Translations under genes and position numbers: made by a program | The notes under the pieces: generated by a model | What the model was told of the DNA's origin: nothing | What the model saw: the letters and a program-made list of their open reading frames with translations, nothing else | Databases searched by the model: none | Shown: positions 16,789-25,217 of the stretch, piece after piece | Numbering within the stretch: the stretch's first letter is position 1 | Layout of the letters: each line of letters opens with the position of its first letter | DNA from: Thalassomonas sp. RHCl1 | GTDB lineage: Bacteria; Pseudomonadota; Gammaproteobacteria; Enterobacterales; Alteromonadaceae | Direction of reading: 5' to 3' | Length of the DNA: 64,000 nt | Assembly (NCBI RefSeq): GCF_947387555.1 | Contig: NZ_CANDNZ010000015.1 | Span: forward strand, 88,889-152,888

Positions 16789-17640
16789 TCAGGCGTCCAC
16801 GACACGTTTGGCGATATGAAACATGATGCGTGGTATCAGCCCTGAGTTGCCAAAAGGACGCCAGGTTTTTACCAGTTTATTACGGTAGGCATCAAAGTGC
16901 AGCCCATGGGGGGCGGCTAATATTTCTCCCCGGTTAAGTAGTATTTTTAAAGCATAAGTTTCGGCTATTCCTGCACATAGGCTTACCGCCATCGGGGTTG
17001 AGGGGCCGCGTTTTTCTTTGAAATTAACCCGGCTGTCATCCACCAGGTATTGGCGTTGCAGCATGGCGGGTGAAAGACCTATCAGGAACTGAATAAGCTG
17101 GTCGTGCTCTGATTTCCCTGCAAATTTGAAGTATTGTTCATAAGTCATTTGTCCCGGCATAAAGCAAAGTAAGGCACAACCCATGCCTAAGGGGGCTGCC
17201 GTGATCACCGGGATCTGCTTTTCATAGCATTTTTGAAAAACGGTTTTACGGGCTTCGAGGGCAAAAAAGTCCAAAGCATCTACATATAAATCAACACCTT
17301 CGAGAAACTCATCGACATTATGTGCGAAAATACCTTCCGGAAAAGATTTTATGTTTGCTTCCGGGTTGATATCTTTTGCCATCTCTTCCATCACATCGAC
17401 TTTTTGTCTGCCAAGTGTCGACATAAATGCCCCGGATTGACGGTTAAAATTGTGGACTTCAAAGTCGTCAAAATCTGAGATGTTAAAATTTTCGACACCC
17501 AGTCTTGCCAGGGTGAGTAAGTGGATACCACCAACGCCGCCGGCACCTGCTATGGCCACCCGCCGGGTTCTTAATGTTTCCTGTTCGGCTTCGGTAACCC
17601 AGCCGATGTTTCTTGAAAAAGCTTTTTTGTAATCAAACAT
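16789..17640 (-). CDS. ThiF/E1-like adenylyltransferase family protein
   Basis: 283 aa. Residues about 10-100 hold the E1/ThiF/MoeB nucleotide-binding core: FSRN-x-G near the start, IAGAGGVGG (glycine loop), SDFDDFEVHNFNRQ with the ATP-binding Asp and the Arg-Gln pair, GRQKV with the catalytic Lys, and DALDFF where relatives have D-x-x-DN. There are no paired CxxC motifs, so the structural zinc site of MoeB/ThiF is missing. The family activates a carboxylate as an acyl-adenylate (ubiquitin-like protein C-termini or small molecules such as t6A). No ubiquitin-like partner is visible nearby. The ATG at 17640 is preferred over the TTG at 17646 because AAGG lies six to seven bases before it. It sits between PEP-CTERM cargo and nucleotide-sugar genes; function unknown. 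Confidence 0.8.
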   Translation of the reverse strand: MFDYKKAFSRNIGWVTEAEQETLRTRRVAIAGAGGVGGIHLLTLARLGVENFNISDFDDFEVHNFNRQSGAFMSTLGRQKVDVMEEMAKDINPEANIKSFPEGIFAHNVDEFLEGVDLYVDALDFFALEARKTVFQKCYEKQIPVITAAPLGMGCALLCFMPGQMTYEQYFKFAGKSEHDQLIQFLIGLSPAMLQRQYLVDDSRVNFKEKRGPSTPMAVSLCAGIAETYALKILLNRGEILAAPHGLHFDAYRNKLVKTWRPFGNSGLIPRIMFHIAKRVVDA

Positions 17641-17944
17641 GCTCAACCTTGATGCTGTAAGTTCAGGAATATAAATTCAAAAATGAATGTCTTCATTTTG
17701 AGTTTATCTATTATATTTTTATTGTCATTTTAATCTAACTGTCTTTATCACCTTAGTTCATAGGTCAGTATTTTTAGCATTATTCGCATAATTTACCGCA
17801 GGAAAATTCAGGTTAGCCAATGCGCAGTGATGAAATAGGTGCAAGAGTTGATGTTGGCGGGGAAAATAACTGAGCCAGAAATGACCCGGTTACTTGTTAT
17901 CACCGGCTAAATGGGGTGCTGCCGGTGATAACATAACGGGACGC
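17641..17944. other. Intergenic region upstream of the ThiF-like gene
   Basis: About 300 bp, AT-rich near the ThiF-like start. It contains the terminator hairpin of the epimerase gene at its right end and no ORF worth reporting. No -24/-12 motif seen. Confidence 0.4.
17896..17932 (-). terminator. Hairpin after the epimerase gene
   Basis: Perfect 12-bp inverted repeat GTTATCACCGGC / GCCGGTGATAAC with a 13-base loop, 13 bp after the stop codon of the minus-strand epimerase gene. There is no strong T run, so it could instead stabilise the transcript end. Confidence 0.6.
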
Positions 17945-19003
17945 TTATACCTTATGGTAGTCCCGGTACCAGTTGACGAAGTTGCCGATACCCGTTTGGA
18001 TCGTGGTTTGTGGACGATAGTTGACATCCTGTACCAGTTGCTCAACATCGGCATAGGTATCCGGCACATCACCCGGTTGTAGCGGCAGCAGGTTCTTCTC
18101 TGCTTTTTTCCCTAAAGCGTTTTCCAGGGTTTCAATATAATCCAGTAACTCGACCGGTGACTGGTTACCGATATTATAAACCCGCCATGGCGCCTTACTG
18201 GTGCCAGGATCCGGAGTTTCGCCGGACCAGTCCGGATTACCGGTTGCGGTATTATCTAAGGTGCGGACAATGCCGTTGACGATATCATCGATATAGGTGA
18301 AGTCACGCTTGTGTTTGCCGTAGTTAAAGACATCAATAGGTTTGCCTTCGAGAATGGCTTTGGTAAACATAAACAAAGCCATATCCGGGCGTCCCCAGGG
18401 GCCGTACACGGTAAAGAAGCGTAAACCGGTTGTCGGCAAGTCGTATAGGTGGCTGTAGGTATGGGCCATCAGTTCATTGGCTTTTTTACTGGCGGCATAT
18501 AAAGACAGCGGGTGATCGACATTGTCATGCACCGAAAACGGCATACTTTCATTAGCGCCATAAACGGAACTGGATGAAGCATAAGTCAGGTGTTTCACCT
18601 TATGATGGCGGCACCCTTCGAGGATATTGGTAAAGCCGACAATGTTGCTGTCGATATAAGCGTGGGGATTTTCTATTGAGTAACGCACCCCTGCCTGGGC
18701 TGCGAGATGCACGACTTTATCGAATTTTTGCTCGGCGAAAAGCTGCTCCATGCCTTCACGGTCGGCAACATCCATTTCGATAAAGGTAAAGCTGCCCTTA
18801 TTGCCTGACTCGGGATAGGGAAAGCTTTCTTCCGACGTGCCGTCCAGATAAGCGTCAATCCTTTTCAGGCGGCTGTGTTTTAAATTGACATCGTAATAAT
18901 CATTGAGGTTATCTAAGCCGACAACTTCGTCTCCCCGCGCCAACAGGAAAAGCGAGACATGAGAGCCGATAAAACCGGCGGCACCGGTGACTAAAATTTT
19001 CAT
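17945..19003 (-). CDS. UDP-glucuronate 4-epimerase family NAD-dependent epimerase
   Basis: 352 aa short-chain dehydrogenase/reductase of the extended type. [10 protein letters not shown] at 7-16 binds [19 protein letters not shown] is the characteristic segment of UDP-glucuronate epimerases (CapI/LpsL group); [10 protein letters not shown] and Y-x3-K (YAASKKANE near 173) give the catalytic Ser/Tyr/Lys. The enzyme interconverts UDP-glucuronate and UDP-galacturonate, or the matching N-acetylated acids. It lies 28 bp downstream of the nucleotide-sugar dehydrogenase and is probably co-transcribed with it, so the two convert a UDP-hexose to a UDP-uronic acid for the polysaccharide. The exact sugar cannot be fixed from sequence. 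Confidence 0.9.
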   Translation of the reverse strand: MKILVTGAAGFIGSHVSLFLLARGDEVVGLDNLNDYYDVNLKHSRLKRIDAYLDGTSEESFPYPESGNKGSFTFIEMDVADREGMEQLFAEQKFDKVVHLAAQAGVRYSIENPHAYIDSNIVGFTNILEGCRHHKVKHLTYASSSSVYGANESMPFSVHDNVDHPLSLYAASKKANELMAHTYSHLYDLPTTGLRFFTVYGPWGRPDMALFMFTKAILEGKPIDVFNYGKHKRDFTYIDDIVNGIVRTLDNTATGNPDWSGETPDPGTSKAPWRVYNIGNQSPVELLDYIETLENALGKKAEKNLLPLQPGDVPDTYADVEQLVQDVNYRPQTTIQTGIGNFVNWYRDYHKV

Positions 19004-19031
19004 AGCAGTTTCTCAAACAGGATAATTAACA

Positions 19032-20306
19032 TTAAAGTCTTAAATCAGACTCTTGCGCATCAAACAGGTATTTTAAGTCAAATACCAGGGCGCCGGGTTT
19101 GCCTAGCTTTCTGATTTCGGGCATAGACATGGTTTTGAATTCTTGATGGCCGACGGCGATGATGATGGCGTCATACTGGCCGGCTTGTGGTTGTACCATC
19201 TCAATGCCGTATTCATGTTTGACAATGTCGGCATCGGCCCAGGGATCGTGGATATCTACCTGGGCGCTGTAATCTTTTAACTCATCCACTATGTCGATCA
19301 CCCGGGTATTGCGTACATCCGGACAGTTTTCTTTGAAGGTAAAGCCGAGGATCAATACTTTGGCATCAACAATATGGATGCGCTTTTCTATCATGGCTTT
19401 AACCAGGCGTTTCACAACAAAACGTCCCATATCATCATTTATCCTGCGCCCGGATAAAATCACTTGAGGATGATAATTGAGTTGCTGGGCTTTATGGGTC
19501 AAATAATAGGGATCGACACCGATACAGTGACCGCCCACCAGGCCAGGCCTGAACGGCAGGAAATTCCACTTGGTGCCGGCCGCCTTTAAGACCTCTTCGG
19601 TATTGATGCCTATTTTGCTAAAGATCACCGCCAGTTCATTGATCAGGGCGATATTGACATCCCTTTGGGTATTTTCAATGACTTTTGCCGCTTCGGCGAC
19701 TTTAATTGAAGAGGCCTTATGGGTGCCTGCGGTGATTATGCTGGCATAAACCTGATCGACAAAGTCGGCAATTTCGGGGGTAGAGCCCGCGGTGACTTTT
19801 AAAATGGTTTCCAGTCTATGCTCCTTATCGCCGGGATTGATCCTTTCCGGGCTGTATCCGGCGTAAAAGTCCCGGTTAAAGGCCATACCGGTATTTTTTT
19901 CGATAACGGGAATACACACTTCTTCTGTGGCGCCGGGATAAACGGTCGATTCATAAACCACAATATCTCCCGGCTGGATCACCTTGGCGATAGTTTCACT
20001 GGCCTTGATTAACGGCGTCAGATCCGGCTGCTTGTATTCATCTATCGGGGTCGGAACGGTGACAATATAAAAATTGCACTGGCTCAGCGATTCAATATCA
20101 TGACTAAAGGTTAACTGGTTTGCTTGTGCCAGCTCATCTTGCTCGACTTCAAGGGTATTATCAACGCCCTGGTTGAGCTCGCTGATGCGTTGCTGGTTAA
20201 TATCAAAACCCAGGGTCGGGTACTTTTTACCAAAAGATACGGCAAGCGGAAGACCGACATAACCCAGTCCAATGATACCAATTTTCAATGACGCTATGTT
20301 TTTCAT
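19032..20306 (-). CDS. UDP-sugar 6-dehydrogenase (TviB/WbpA-type nucleotide sugar dehydrogenase)
   Basis: 424 aa. NAD-binding [13 protein letters not shown] at 9-21, a middle dehydrogenase domain with [13 protein letters not shown], and the catalytic cysteine in [13 protein letters not shown] near residue 260. The C-terminal UDP-binding domain has [15 protein letters not shown]. The pattern with D-x-N-x-x-R-I-x-E-L after the first beta strand is that of the TviB/VipA/WbpA group, which oxidises UDP-GlcNAc (or UDP-Glc) to the uronic acid with two NAD. Paired with the epimerase downstream it likely supplies UDP-GalNAcA or UDP-GalA. Length is normal for the family. Confidence 0.92.
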   Translation of the reverse strand: MKNIASLKIGIIGLGYVGLPLAVSFGKKYPTLGFDINQQRISELNQGVDNTLEVEQDELAQANQLTFSHDIESLSQCNFYIVTVPTPIDEYKQPDLTPLIKASETIAKVIQPGDIVVYESTVYPGATEEVCIPVIEKNTGMAFNRDFYAGYSPERINPGDKEHRLETILKVTAGSTPEIADFVDQVYASIITAGTHKASSIKVAEAAKVIENTQRDVNIALINELAVIFSKIGINTEEVLKAAGTKWNFLPFRPGLVGGHCIGVDPYYLTHKAQQLNYHPQVILSGRRINDDMGRFVVKRLVKAMIEKRIHIVDAKVLILGFTFKENCPDVRNTRVIDIVDELKDYSAQVDIHDPWADADIVKHEYGIEMVQPQAGQYDAIIIAVGHQEFKTMSMPEIRKLGKPGALVFDLKYLFDAQESDLRL

Positions 20307-20496
20307 TCCGTGATTTCTCTAGTTTAAGCAAAAATAAGCTTATTATGACAATGATCACCTTAACCTGGCAATACTGCTTACCGATACTAATGAAAATAAA
20401 GCCGTTTTGGCGAGCCTTGGCCAAAGGGGCCACAGTGGCCAGCCCCAAACAGCACTCGGACAGGAAGAGATGTTTTTTAGCCAGCTGTGTCTGAAG

Positions 20497-21321
20497 CTAA
20501 ATTAACTTAAGTTCGCTCAGCTGCTCGCAAATATCATTTTCGATAGCTTTGAACAGGCTTTTAAAGCCCGGGGTTAAATTATCCATAAAGATTTTGGGAT
20601 TAATATAATAGGGGGCCCTGAGGCCATGGTAATCGATGGCGTCGCCGAGCTGGTGAAAGTTAATGCCGACAAACTTCATACTGCGGGCGAGCCTGGGTTC
20701 CATCATCACATAAACATGTTTGATACCGGTATCTATGGCCAGGGTGGCCGCAGCCATATACAGGCCTATGGCAATAAAAGGGAAGCAGCGCAATTCGGTT
20801 TCCGAATAGGTACTTTCGCTGATCACCCCGATGGCGGAGCCTTTAAACTGATCTGATTTACGGCGGCGGAAATCTGCTTTAACCGCTAACCTGGATATTT
20901 CACAGATTTCAGTCCTTTTAAAGTTACTCGGGTGCAGGCTTTCATTTTGGATGGAGTCGAGACAATATTTTTCAATCGGCAGCAACTCTTCTTCGCAGCT
21001 GGATTTTACCACGCGAACACAACTGGTGTAGGTGCTCGAAGGTTTATGTTTGATCATAGAGAAAATGGAATGATCATCAAACTCATCCTTTTCTTGCCCT
21101 TCTGCTTTCACTTCTTCGAAAGCGAGTTCTTCGCAATAGACATTATGCCTGATTTTGAAGACTTCAGCGCGCAGTTCATCGGTTGTTGCCAGTTCAGGTT
21201 TAAGAAATTGGGTAAAATGCTCCGCAATATTCTTGGCATCATTGCTGACTTTCATCGATGCTATCTTTTTGGTGATGTCGCCAATAATGGGGGTATTAAG
21301 CAACCTCTTATTCCAACTCAT
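20497..21321 (-). CDS. PEP-CTERM/exosortase system-associated acyltransferase
   Basis: 274 aa. From about residue 40 it matches the TIGR03694 family: an acyl-homoserine-lactone-synthase/FeeM-like GNAT fold with EVFKIRHNVYCEELAFE near 55-70, DEFDDHSIFSMIKH, S-CVRVV, then EICEISRLAV and FPFIAIGLYMAAATLAIDTGIKHVYVMMEPRLARSMKFVGINF-type segments in the second half. Family members accompany exosortases and are thought to acylate an amine with a fatty acid from acyl-ACP or acyl-CoA; the acceptor is unknown. About 125 bp separate it from the patatin gene upstream, on the same strand. This is the strongest single marker, with prsT, that an exosortase locus continues outside the window. Confidence 0.88.
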   Translation of the reverse strand: MSWNKRLLNTPIIGDITKKIASMKVSNDAKNIAEHFTQFLKPELATTDELRAEVFKIRHNVYCEELAFEEVKAEGQEKDEFDDHSIFSMIKHKPSSTYTSCVRVVKSSCEEELLPIEKYCLDSIQNESLHPSNFKRTEICEISRLAVKADFRRRKSDQFKGSAIGVISESTYSETELRCFPFIAIGLYMAAATLAIDTGIKHVYVMMEPRLARSMKFVGINFHQLGDAIDYHGLRAPYYINPKIFMDNLTPGFKSLFKAIENDICEQLSELKLI

Positions 21322-21446
21322 TTGTTGTCTCTTTAGTTTTGCCGCAAAAAATGTATTTTTGCCCTTAGCAATATTATGACTTGTTTATTTGGATGTATGC
21401 AATTCGTAATTGATAAATTTACCGCATTAATGCTAGATGTTCTCGG

Positions 21447-22310
21447 TCAATTTGAGTTTGATTTTGGGGAAAACATGGCAGGTGCCAGGCTTGCCGTATC
21501 TGTTTTGATCGGGATAATTTTCATGGCGGTGTCATATCCTGTTTTAAACAAATGGTACTTTTGATCATTGCTCATTTTAAAGTCCACGGCGGAGCACTCG
21601 CCGGTATTGATGATGATGGTATTGTGCCAAAAGGCCTCGTTGATATATTCCCGGGAAATGGTGGTCATAAAGGTGCGGATCAATAAGGTGACATAATTAA
21701 ATATCGGGAATAATCCCTGGGTATTGAGTTCATCATATTCATGCTCTCCCCGCAGGCGGAAGCATAATACCGGGGTGCCGCGCTGATCCCAGTCTCTGTG
21801 CAGGGCATCTTCCGATAAGATGCTGCCGTCCACCATCAAGTGTTTACCAAAAGTCTTAAAACTGAACACTAAAGGGATCGACATGGAAAAGCGTACCGCT
21901 AACGAAACTTTCATTTTCGGGGTATGCTCGGCATCGAAAATGACGGGTCTGCCGCGTTTAACATCTGTGGCAACGATGTGCAGGTTTTGATCCAGTTGCT
22001 CAAAGGTTTTTCCCTGTAAATGTTCATCAACCCAATATTCAAAAGCGTCGCCGGAACTCAGGCCACCGTTGCGGATCAGTTTCAGCAGGGAAAAGCCCCT
22101 GAACTGGCTGTAATCGGTTTTCAGGGCTATTTCTTTTATCTGTTCTATGCTGAGCCCGGCAGCATATAAGCTGGCGATAATGCTGCCGCCGGAAACGCCC
22201 ACGAGGTGATTAAACTCTATGCTTAAATCTTCCAGTGCTTTGATGATCCCTATGTGTGCCGGTAAGCGGGTTCCTCCTCCCGCAAGGATAGGTATAATTC
22301 TATTTGCCAT
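21447..22310 (-). CDS. Patatin-like phospholipase
   Basis: 287 aa. The oxyanion loop GGGTRLPAHIG at 11-21, the nucleophile elbow GVSGGS at about 38-43 (G-x-S-x-G) and the catalytic Asp in VDGSIL near residue 171 (D-G) form the complete Ser-Asp dyad of bacterial patatins. SMSIPLVFSFK is the typical preceding segment. There is no signal peptide, so it acts on the cytoplasmic side of the membrane, hydrolysing acyl esters of phospholipids. It precedes the acyltransferase on the same strand, which suggests that fatty acids released here might feed acylation; that link is inference only. Confidence 0.9.
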   Translation of the reverse strand: MANRIIPILAGGGTRLPAHIGIIKALEDLSIEFNHLVGVSGGSIIASLYAAGLSIEQIKEIALKTDYSQFRGFSLLKLIRNGGLSSGDAFEYWVDEHLQGKTFEQLDQNLHIVATDVKRGRPVIFDAEHTPKMKVSLAVRFSMSIPLVFSFKTFGKHLMVDGSILSEDALHRDWDQRGTPVLCFRLRGEHEYDELNTQGLFPIFNYVTLLIRTFMTTISREYINEAFWHNTIIINTGECSAVDFKMSNDQKYHLFKTGYDTAMKIIPIKTDTASLAPAMFSPKSNSN

Positions 22311-22440
22311 AAAGCGCCCTCAAAATACTATCAGTAATTATGGTCATTATTAGTAAAATAGCTATTTAGTCCTCCGGATGTGATCGGGTACACTGATAAC
22401 CATAGCTCATGGGAAGCATTAAGTAGGGAAGAAGTTATTT

Positions 22441-23205
22441 ATGTTGAAACGTTTTTGTTGTCTGTTGTTGGCCCTTATGTTGATGTCACCGGCGGCGCAG
22501 GCAAACCTGTCTCAAACTTTGAAAAAAATCAAACCTTCCGTGGTGGGCATAGGCGTACACACCCCCACCGGCCGGCCGAAAAATGACTTACGCGGCACCG
22601 GCTTTGTGGTCGGCAACGGCCAGTATGTAGTCACGAATGCCCATGTGTTGCCCGCCGAGCTGGATAAATCCCTGAAGCAAAGCATAGTGGTCTTTAGCGG
22701 TTCAGGTAAAAAACCGAAAACCTTAAAGGCGAAAGTGATCGCCCGCTCCGACTATTATGACCTGGCGGTATTAAAATTTGATGCCCCAGCCTTACCCGCG
22801 ATGAAGCTTGCCGGTGGTGAGTACCAGAGCGAGGGCAGTTATGTTGCTTTTACCGGCTTTCCCATAGGTTCGGTGCTGGGCTTATATCCGGTTACCCACA
22901 GGGGCATTATCGCCAGTATCACCCCGAGCGTGGTGCCTGTGGCGGATGCCGGTCAGCTGAGCATTAAGATGTTAAAACGTATGCGTGACCCTTATCTGGT
23001 GTACCAGCTTGATGCCACCGCTTATCCCGGCAACAGCGGCAGCGCCCTTTATGATATGGAAAGCGGTGAGGTGATAGGTATTATCAATAAGGTGTTTGTG
23101 CAGCAGACCAAAGAAGCGGTGATCAGCAATCCCAGCGGCATTACTTATGCCATTCCGGTTAAACATTTAAGAGATTTATTAACCGAGCATAATGTTGTTT
23201 ACTAA
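22441..23205 (+). CDS. Secreted trypsin-like serine protease (S1 family)
   Basis: 254 aa. A signal peptide (MLKRFCCLLLALMLMSP, cleavage after AQA near 21) is followed by one chymotrypsin-fold domain with the complete triad: His in VTNAHVL near 67, Asp in YYDLAVLKF near 108, Ser in YPGNSGSAL near 199. It lacks any PDZ domain, so it is not DegP/DegS. The product is expected in the periplasm or outside the cell. It stands alone on the plus strand between the exosortase-related genes and yibQ; the shared hairpin with yibQ marks the end of the transcript. Its substrate is unknown. Confidence 0.9.
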   Translation: MLKRFCCLLLALMLMSPAAQANLSQTLKKIKPSVVGIGVHTPTGRPKNDLRGTGFVVGNGQYVVTNAHVLPAELDKSLKQSIVVFSGSGKKPKTLKAKVIARSDYYDLAVLKFDAPALPAMKLAGGEYQSEGSYVAFTGFPIGSVLGLYPVTHRGIIASITPSVVPVADAGQLSIKMLKRMRDPYLVYQLDATAYPGNSGSALYDMESGEVIGIINKVFVQQTKEAVISNPSGITYAIPVKHLRDLLTEHNVVY

Positions 23206-23229
23206 CGGTTATTTGCCTAAACCGTTAGT
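23201..23229. terminator. Bidirectional hairpin between convergent protease and yibQ genes
   Basis: Perfect 10-bp inverted repeat ACTAACGGTT / AACCGTTAGT around a 9-base loop. It includes the protease stop codon and ends 6 bp before the yibQ stop codon on the other strand. No clear T run. Confidence 0.6.
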
Positions 23230-23234
23230 GGGGC

Positions 23235-24005
23235 TTAGTCGGCTTTATTTGCTTTGGCCGTTTTGGTTTTAACTTTTGCGCTATATTGATCTGCCGCTAA
23301 GGCCGACAGCGGCACCAGGCTGATATTATGCTCGGCCAGTGTCGGCAGCAGGGCCGTTAGGGCATCTATGGTTTCCGGGTGGGGATGGGCGATCGCAACC
23401 GCACTCTGATAGGTCTTGGCCAGCAGGATCAATTCGTTAAATTGCCCGCTGATATATTCATCGGATAGCTGGTTGTCGAGAAAGACATGGCGGTTGAGGC
23501 TAGGCACGCCATAATCCCGGGCGATTTCCCGTCCCCGGCTGTATTCTGTGGTCAGGCTGTCGAGAAACAGCAGATCCCGCTCTTTCAGGAACTCCATGAC
23601 CCAGGACATGGGACGATACAATTGCGTTAATAAGCTGCCCATATGGTTATTGATGCCGATGGCAAAAGGGATCTCTTCAAAAGAGCGTTTCAGGCTGGCG
23701 CGGATTTTTTCTTCACTCATTTTATGGGTCAGGGCCCCGGGTCCCAGGCGCTTGCCGTTTTCCGACTCCATCGGAATGTGCAGCAGGATATCTTTATTTT
23801 GCTGGTAGGCCTGCAGGGCCAGGGTTTGCCCGTAAGGGGTCTGGGGCAAGATGGAAAAGGTTATATCCCCGGGTAACTCCAGGGCCCGGCTATCGGTTTG
23901 CCGGTAGCCGATATCGTCGATCACTATGGCAATGCGGTTTTCTGCTGCCGTAACAGCGGCAAAAAAGCACAGGGATAAAAAACAAAAGCGCAAACGTGAA
24001 ATCAT
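23235..24005 (-). CDS. yibQ: Divergent polysaccharide deacetylase family protein YibQ
   Basis: 256 aa with an N-terminal signal peptide (cleavage after about residue 20, AVTAA). The domain starts IAIVIDDIGYRQTDSRAL and continues with ITFSILPQTPYG, ILLHIPME, GINNHMGSLLT and FLDSLTT, the fingerprint of the YibQ (DUF610) divergent polysaccharide deacetylases. Its histidine and aspartate motifs (DDIG, NNHMGS, AIAHPHPET) are those of the family. It is periplasmic and of uncertain substrate. As in E. coli and relatives it follows envC and gpmM on the same strand, which suggests a cell-wall related role. Confidence 0.92.
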   Translation of the reverse strand: MISRLRFCFLSLCFFAAVTAAENRIAIVIDDIGYRQTDSRALELPGDITFSILPQTPYGQTLALQAYQQNKDILLHIPMESENGKRLGPGALTHKMSEEKIRASLKRSFEEIPFAIGINNHMGSLLTQLYRPMSWVMEFLKERDLLFLDSLTTEYSRGREIARDYGVPSLNRHVFLDNQLSDEYISGQFNELILLAKTYQSAVAIAHPHPETIDALTALLPTLAEHNISLVPLSALAADQYSAKVKTKTAKANKAD

Positions 24006-24066
24006 AAATATTATTATTGGTTATGTTAATTAACGTTAGCCGTTGAGTCTCTGCGGCTGATTTAAG

Positions 24067-25203
24067 TTACTGGCACCAGAGTTTGGGGTTTTTTGCCTGC
24101 CCCCGGTGACGTACTTCAAAATATAAACCGGAGCGGTTTTGGCCACCACTTTGCCCTACCAGGGCAATGACTTCACCGGTTTCCACCCGGTCGCCGACAT
24201 TTTTTAACAGCGTCTGGTTGTGTCCGTATAAACTCATATAACCGTTGCCGTGATCGATCACGGTGACCAGGCCATAACCTTTAAGCCAGTCGGAAAACAA
24301 TACGGTACCATTATGTATGGTTTGTACCTGGCGGCCAATAGGCGCAGACAACAAAACCCCTTTCCACTTCAGGTAACCCTGCTTTTTACTGCCAAAGGTA
24401 TGTAATATTTTGCCTTTTACCGGCCAGGATAACTTATGTTTTAACTGCCCCAGGCCGTTCAAATTGGTTTCTGCCTTGACCAGTTTCTCCAGTTCTTTCA
24501 GTGCCTGTACCAGGTTGGCTTCTTCGGCTTCGAGTTTTGCCAGTTGCTGTTTATTATTGAGTAATTGTGCTTTCAGGGCGCTTAAGGTTTGCTTGCGCTT
24601 TTGTTTGTTTTCCTGCAGCGCAACCTGTTGTTGTTTTTGTGTGTTTTGCAGGGTAAGTAATTTGTTGCTGTGTTCCTGGTGCTCTGTGGTGACCTGCAGC
24701 AGGCTGCTTAAGGTCGCCTGGAAGCGTTCAATTTCCTGTACCCTGGCATCGTTAATATATTGATAATAACTCAGGGTTCTTTGAATCTTGGTGGTTTGCT
24801 CCTGATTTAGCAGCAGCTTCAGGTAATCGTGGTGGCCGGTGGAATAGACGGTTCTCAGCTGGTGCGCCAGCAGTTGCTCCTGGCGGGATTTTTGTTGCGT
24901 GAGTTGTTGCTTTTCTTTGGCCAGCTGAGTGAGTTTTTTTTGCGTGTGCTGATAGTCGCTGGCGGTATCATTGATGGCCCGGGCAATTTTGGCCACCGCG
25001 AGATCGTCTTTTTTCAGCTGCTGTTCCAGTTGGGCGCGTTTTTTGTCTTTTTCGGCGATGGCGGATTTTTGCTCGGCAATGGCTTTTTGTATTTGTGACA
25101 ATTGCCGGTTGGGATCTTGCTCCCGGCTATTCTCCGCCGCCAGTGCAGTACAAGTTAAGCTGTACAGCAACAGGGCGAGTAATAACTGCAAAGTCAAAGA
25201 CAT
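24067..25203 (-). CDS. envC: EnvC, murein hydrolase activator (LytM domain)
   Basis: 378 aa. A signal peptide (1-22) is followed by a long charged coiled coil (about 30-255, KDKKRAQLEQQLKK and similar) and a C-terminal LytM/M23 domain (about 280-378, GTVLFSDWLKGYGLVTVIDHGNGY, YGHNQTLL, QSGGQNRSGLYFEVRHRG). The first zinc-ligand histidine motif of active M23 peptidases (HxGxD) is missing, as in E. coli EnvC, so it should activate amidases rather than cut peptidoglycan. Its probable partner, the AmiB/AmiC-type amidase, is encoded at 52644. It lies 14 bp downstream of gpmM. Confidence 0.93.
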   Translation of the reverse strand: MSLTLQLLLALLLYSLTCTALAAENSREQDPNRQLSQIQKAIAEQKSAIAEKDKKRAQLEQQLKKDDLAVAKIARAINDTASDYQHTQKKLTQLAKEKQQLTQQKSRQEQLLAHQLRTVYSTGHHDYLKLLLNQEQTTKIQRTLSYYQYINDARVQEIERFQATLSSLLQVTTEHQEHSNKLLTLQNTQKQQQVALQENKQKRKQTLSALKAQLLNNKQQLAKLEAEEANLVQALKELEKLVKAETNLNGLGQLKHKLSWPVKGKILHTFGSKKQGYLKWKGVLLSAPIGRQVQTIHNGTVLFSDWLKGYGLVTVIDHGNGYMSLYGHNQTLLKNVGDRVETGEVIALVGQSGGQNRSGLYFEVRHRGQAKNPKLWCQ

Positions 25204-25217
25204 GCCGGCAGCGCTCG

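Noticed and set aside
20440..20496. GGCC-rich inverted repeats between the nucleotide-sugar dehydrogenase and acyltransferase genes
   Set aside because: Several short overlapping TGGCCA units without a clean stem or T run; not called as a terminator.
24067..25203. EnvC as an active M23 endopeptidase
   Set aside because: The first zinc-ligand motif is missing, so the activator role is better supported.
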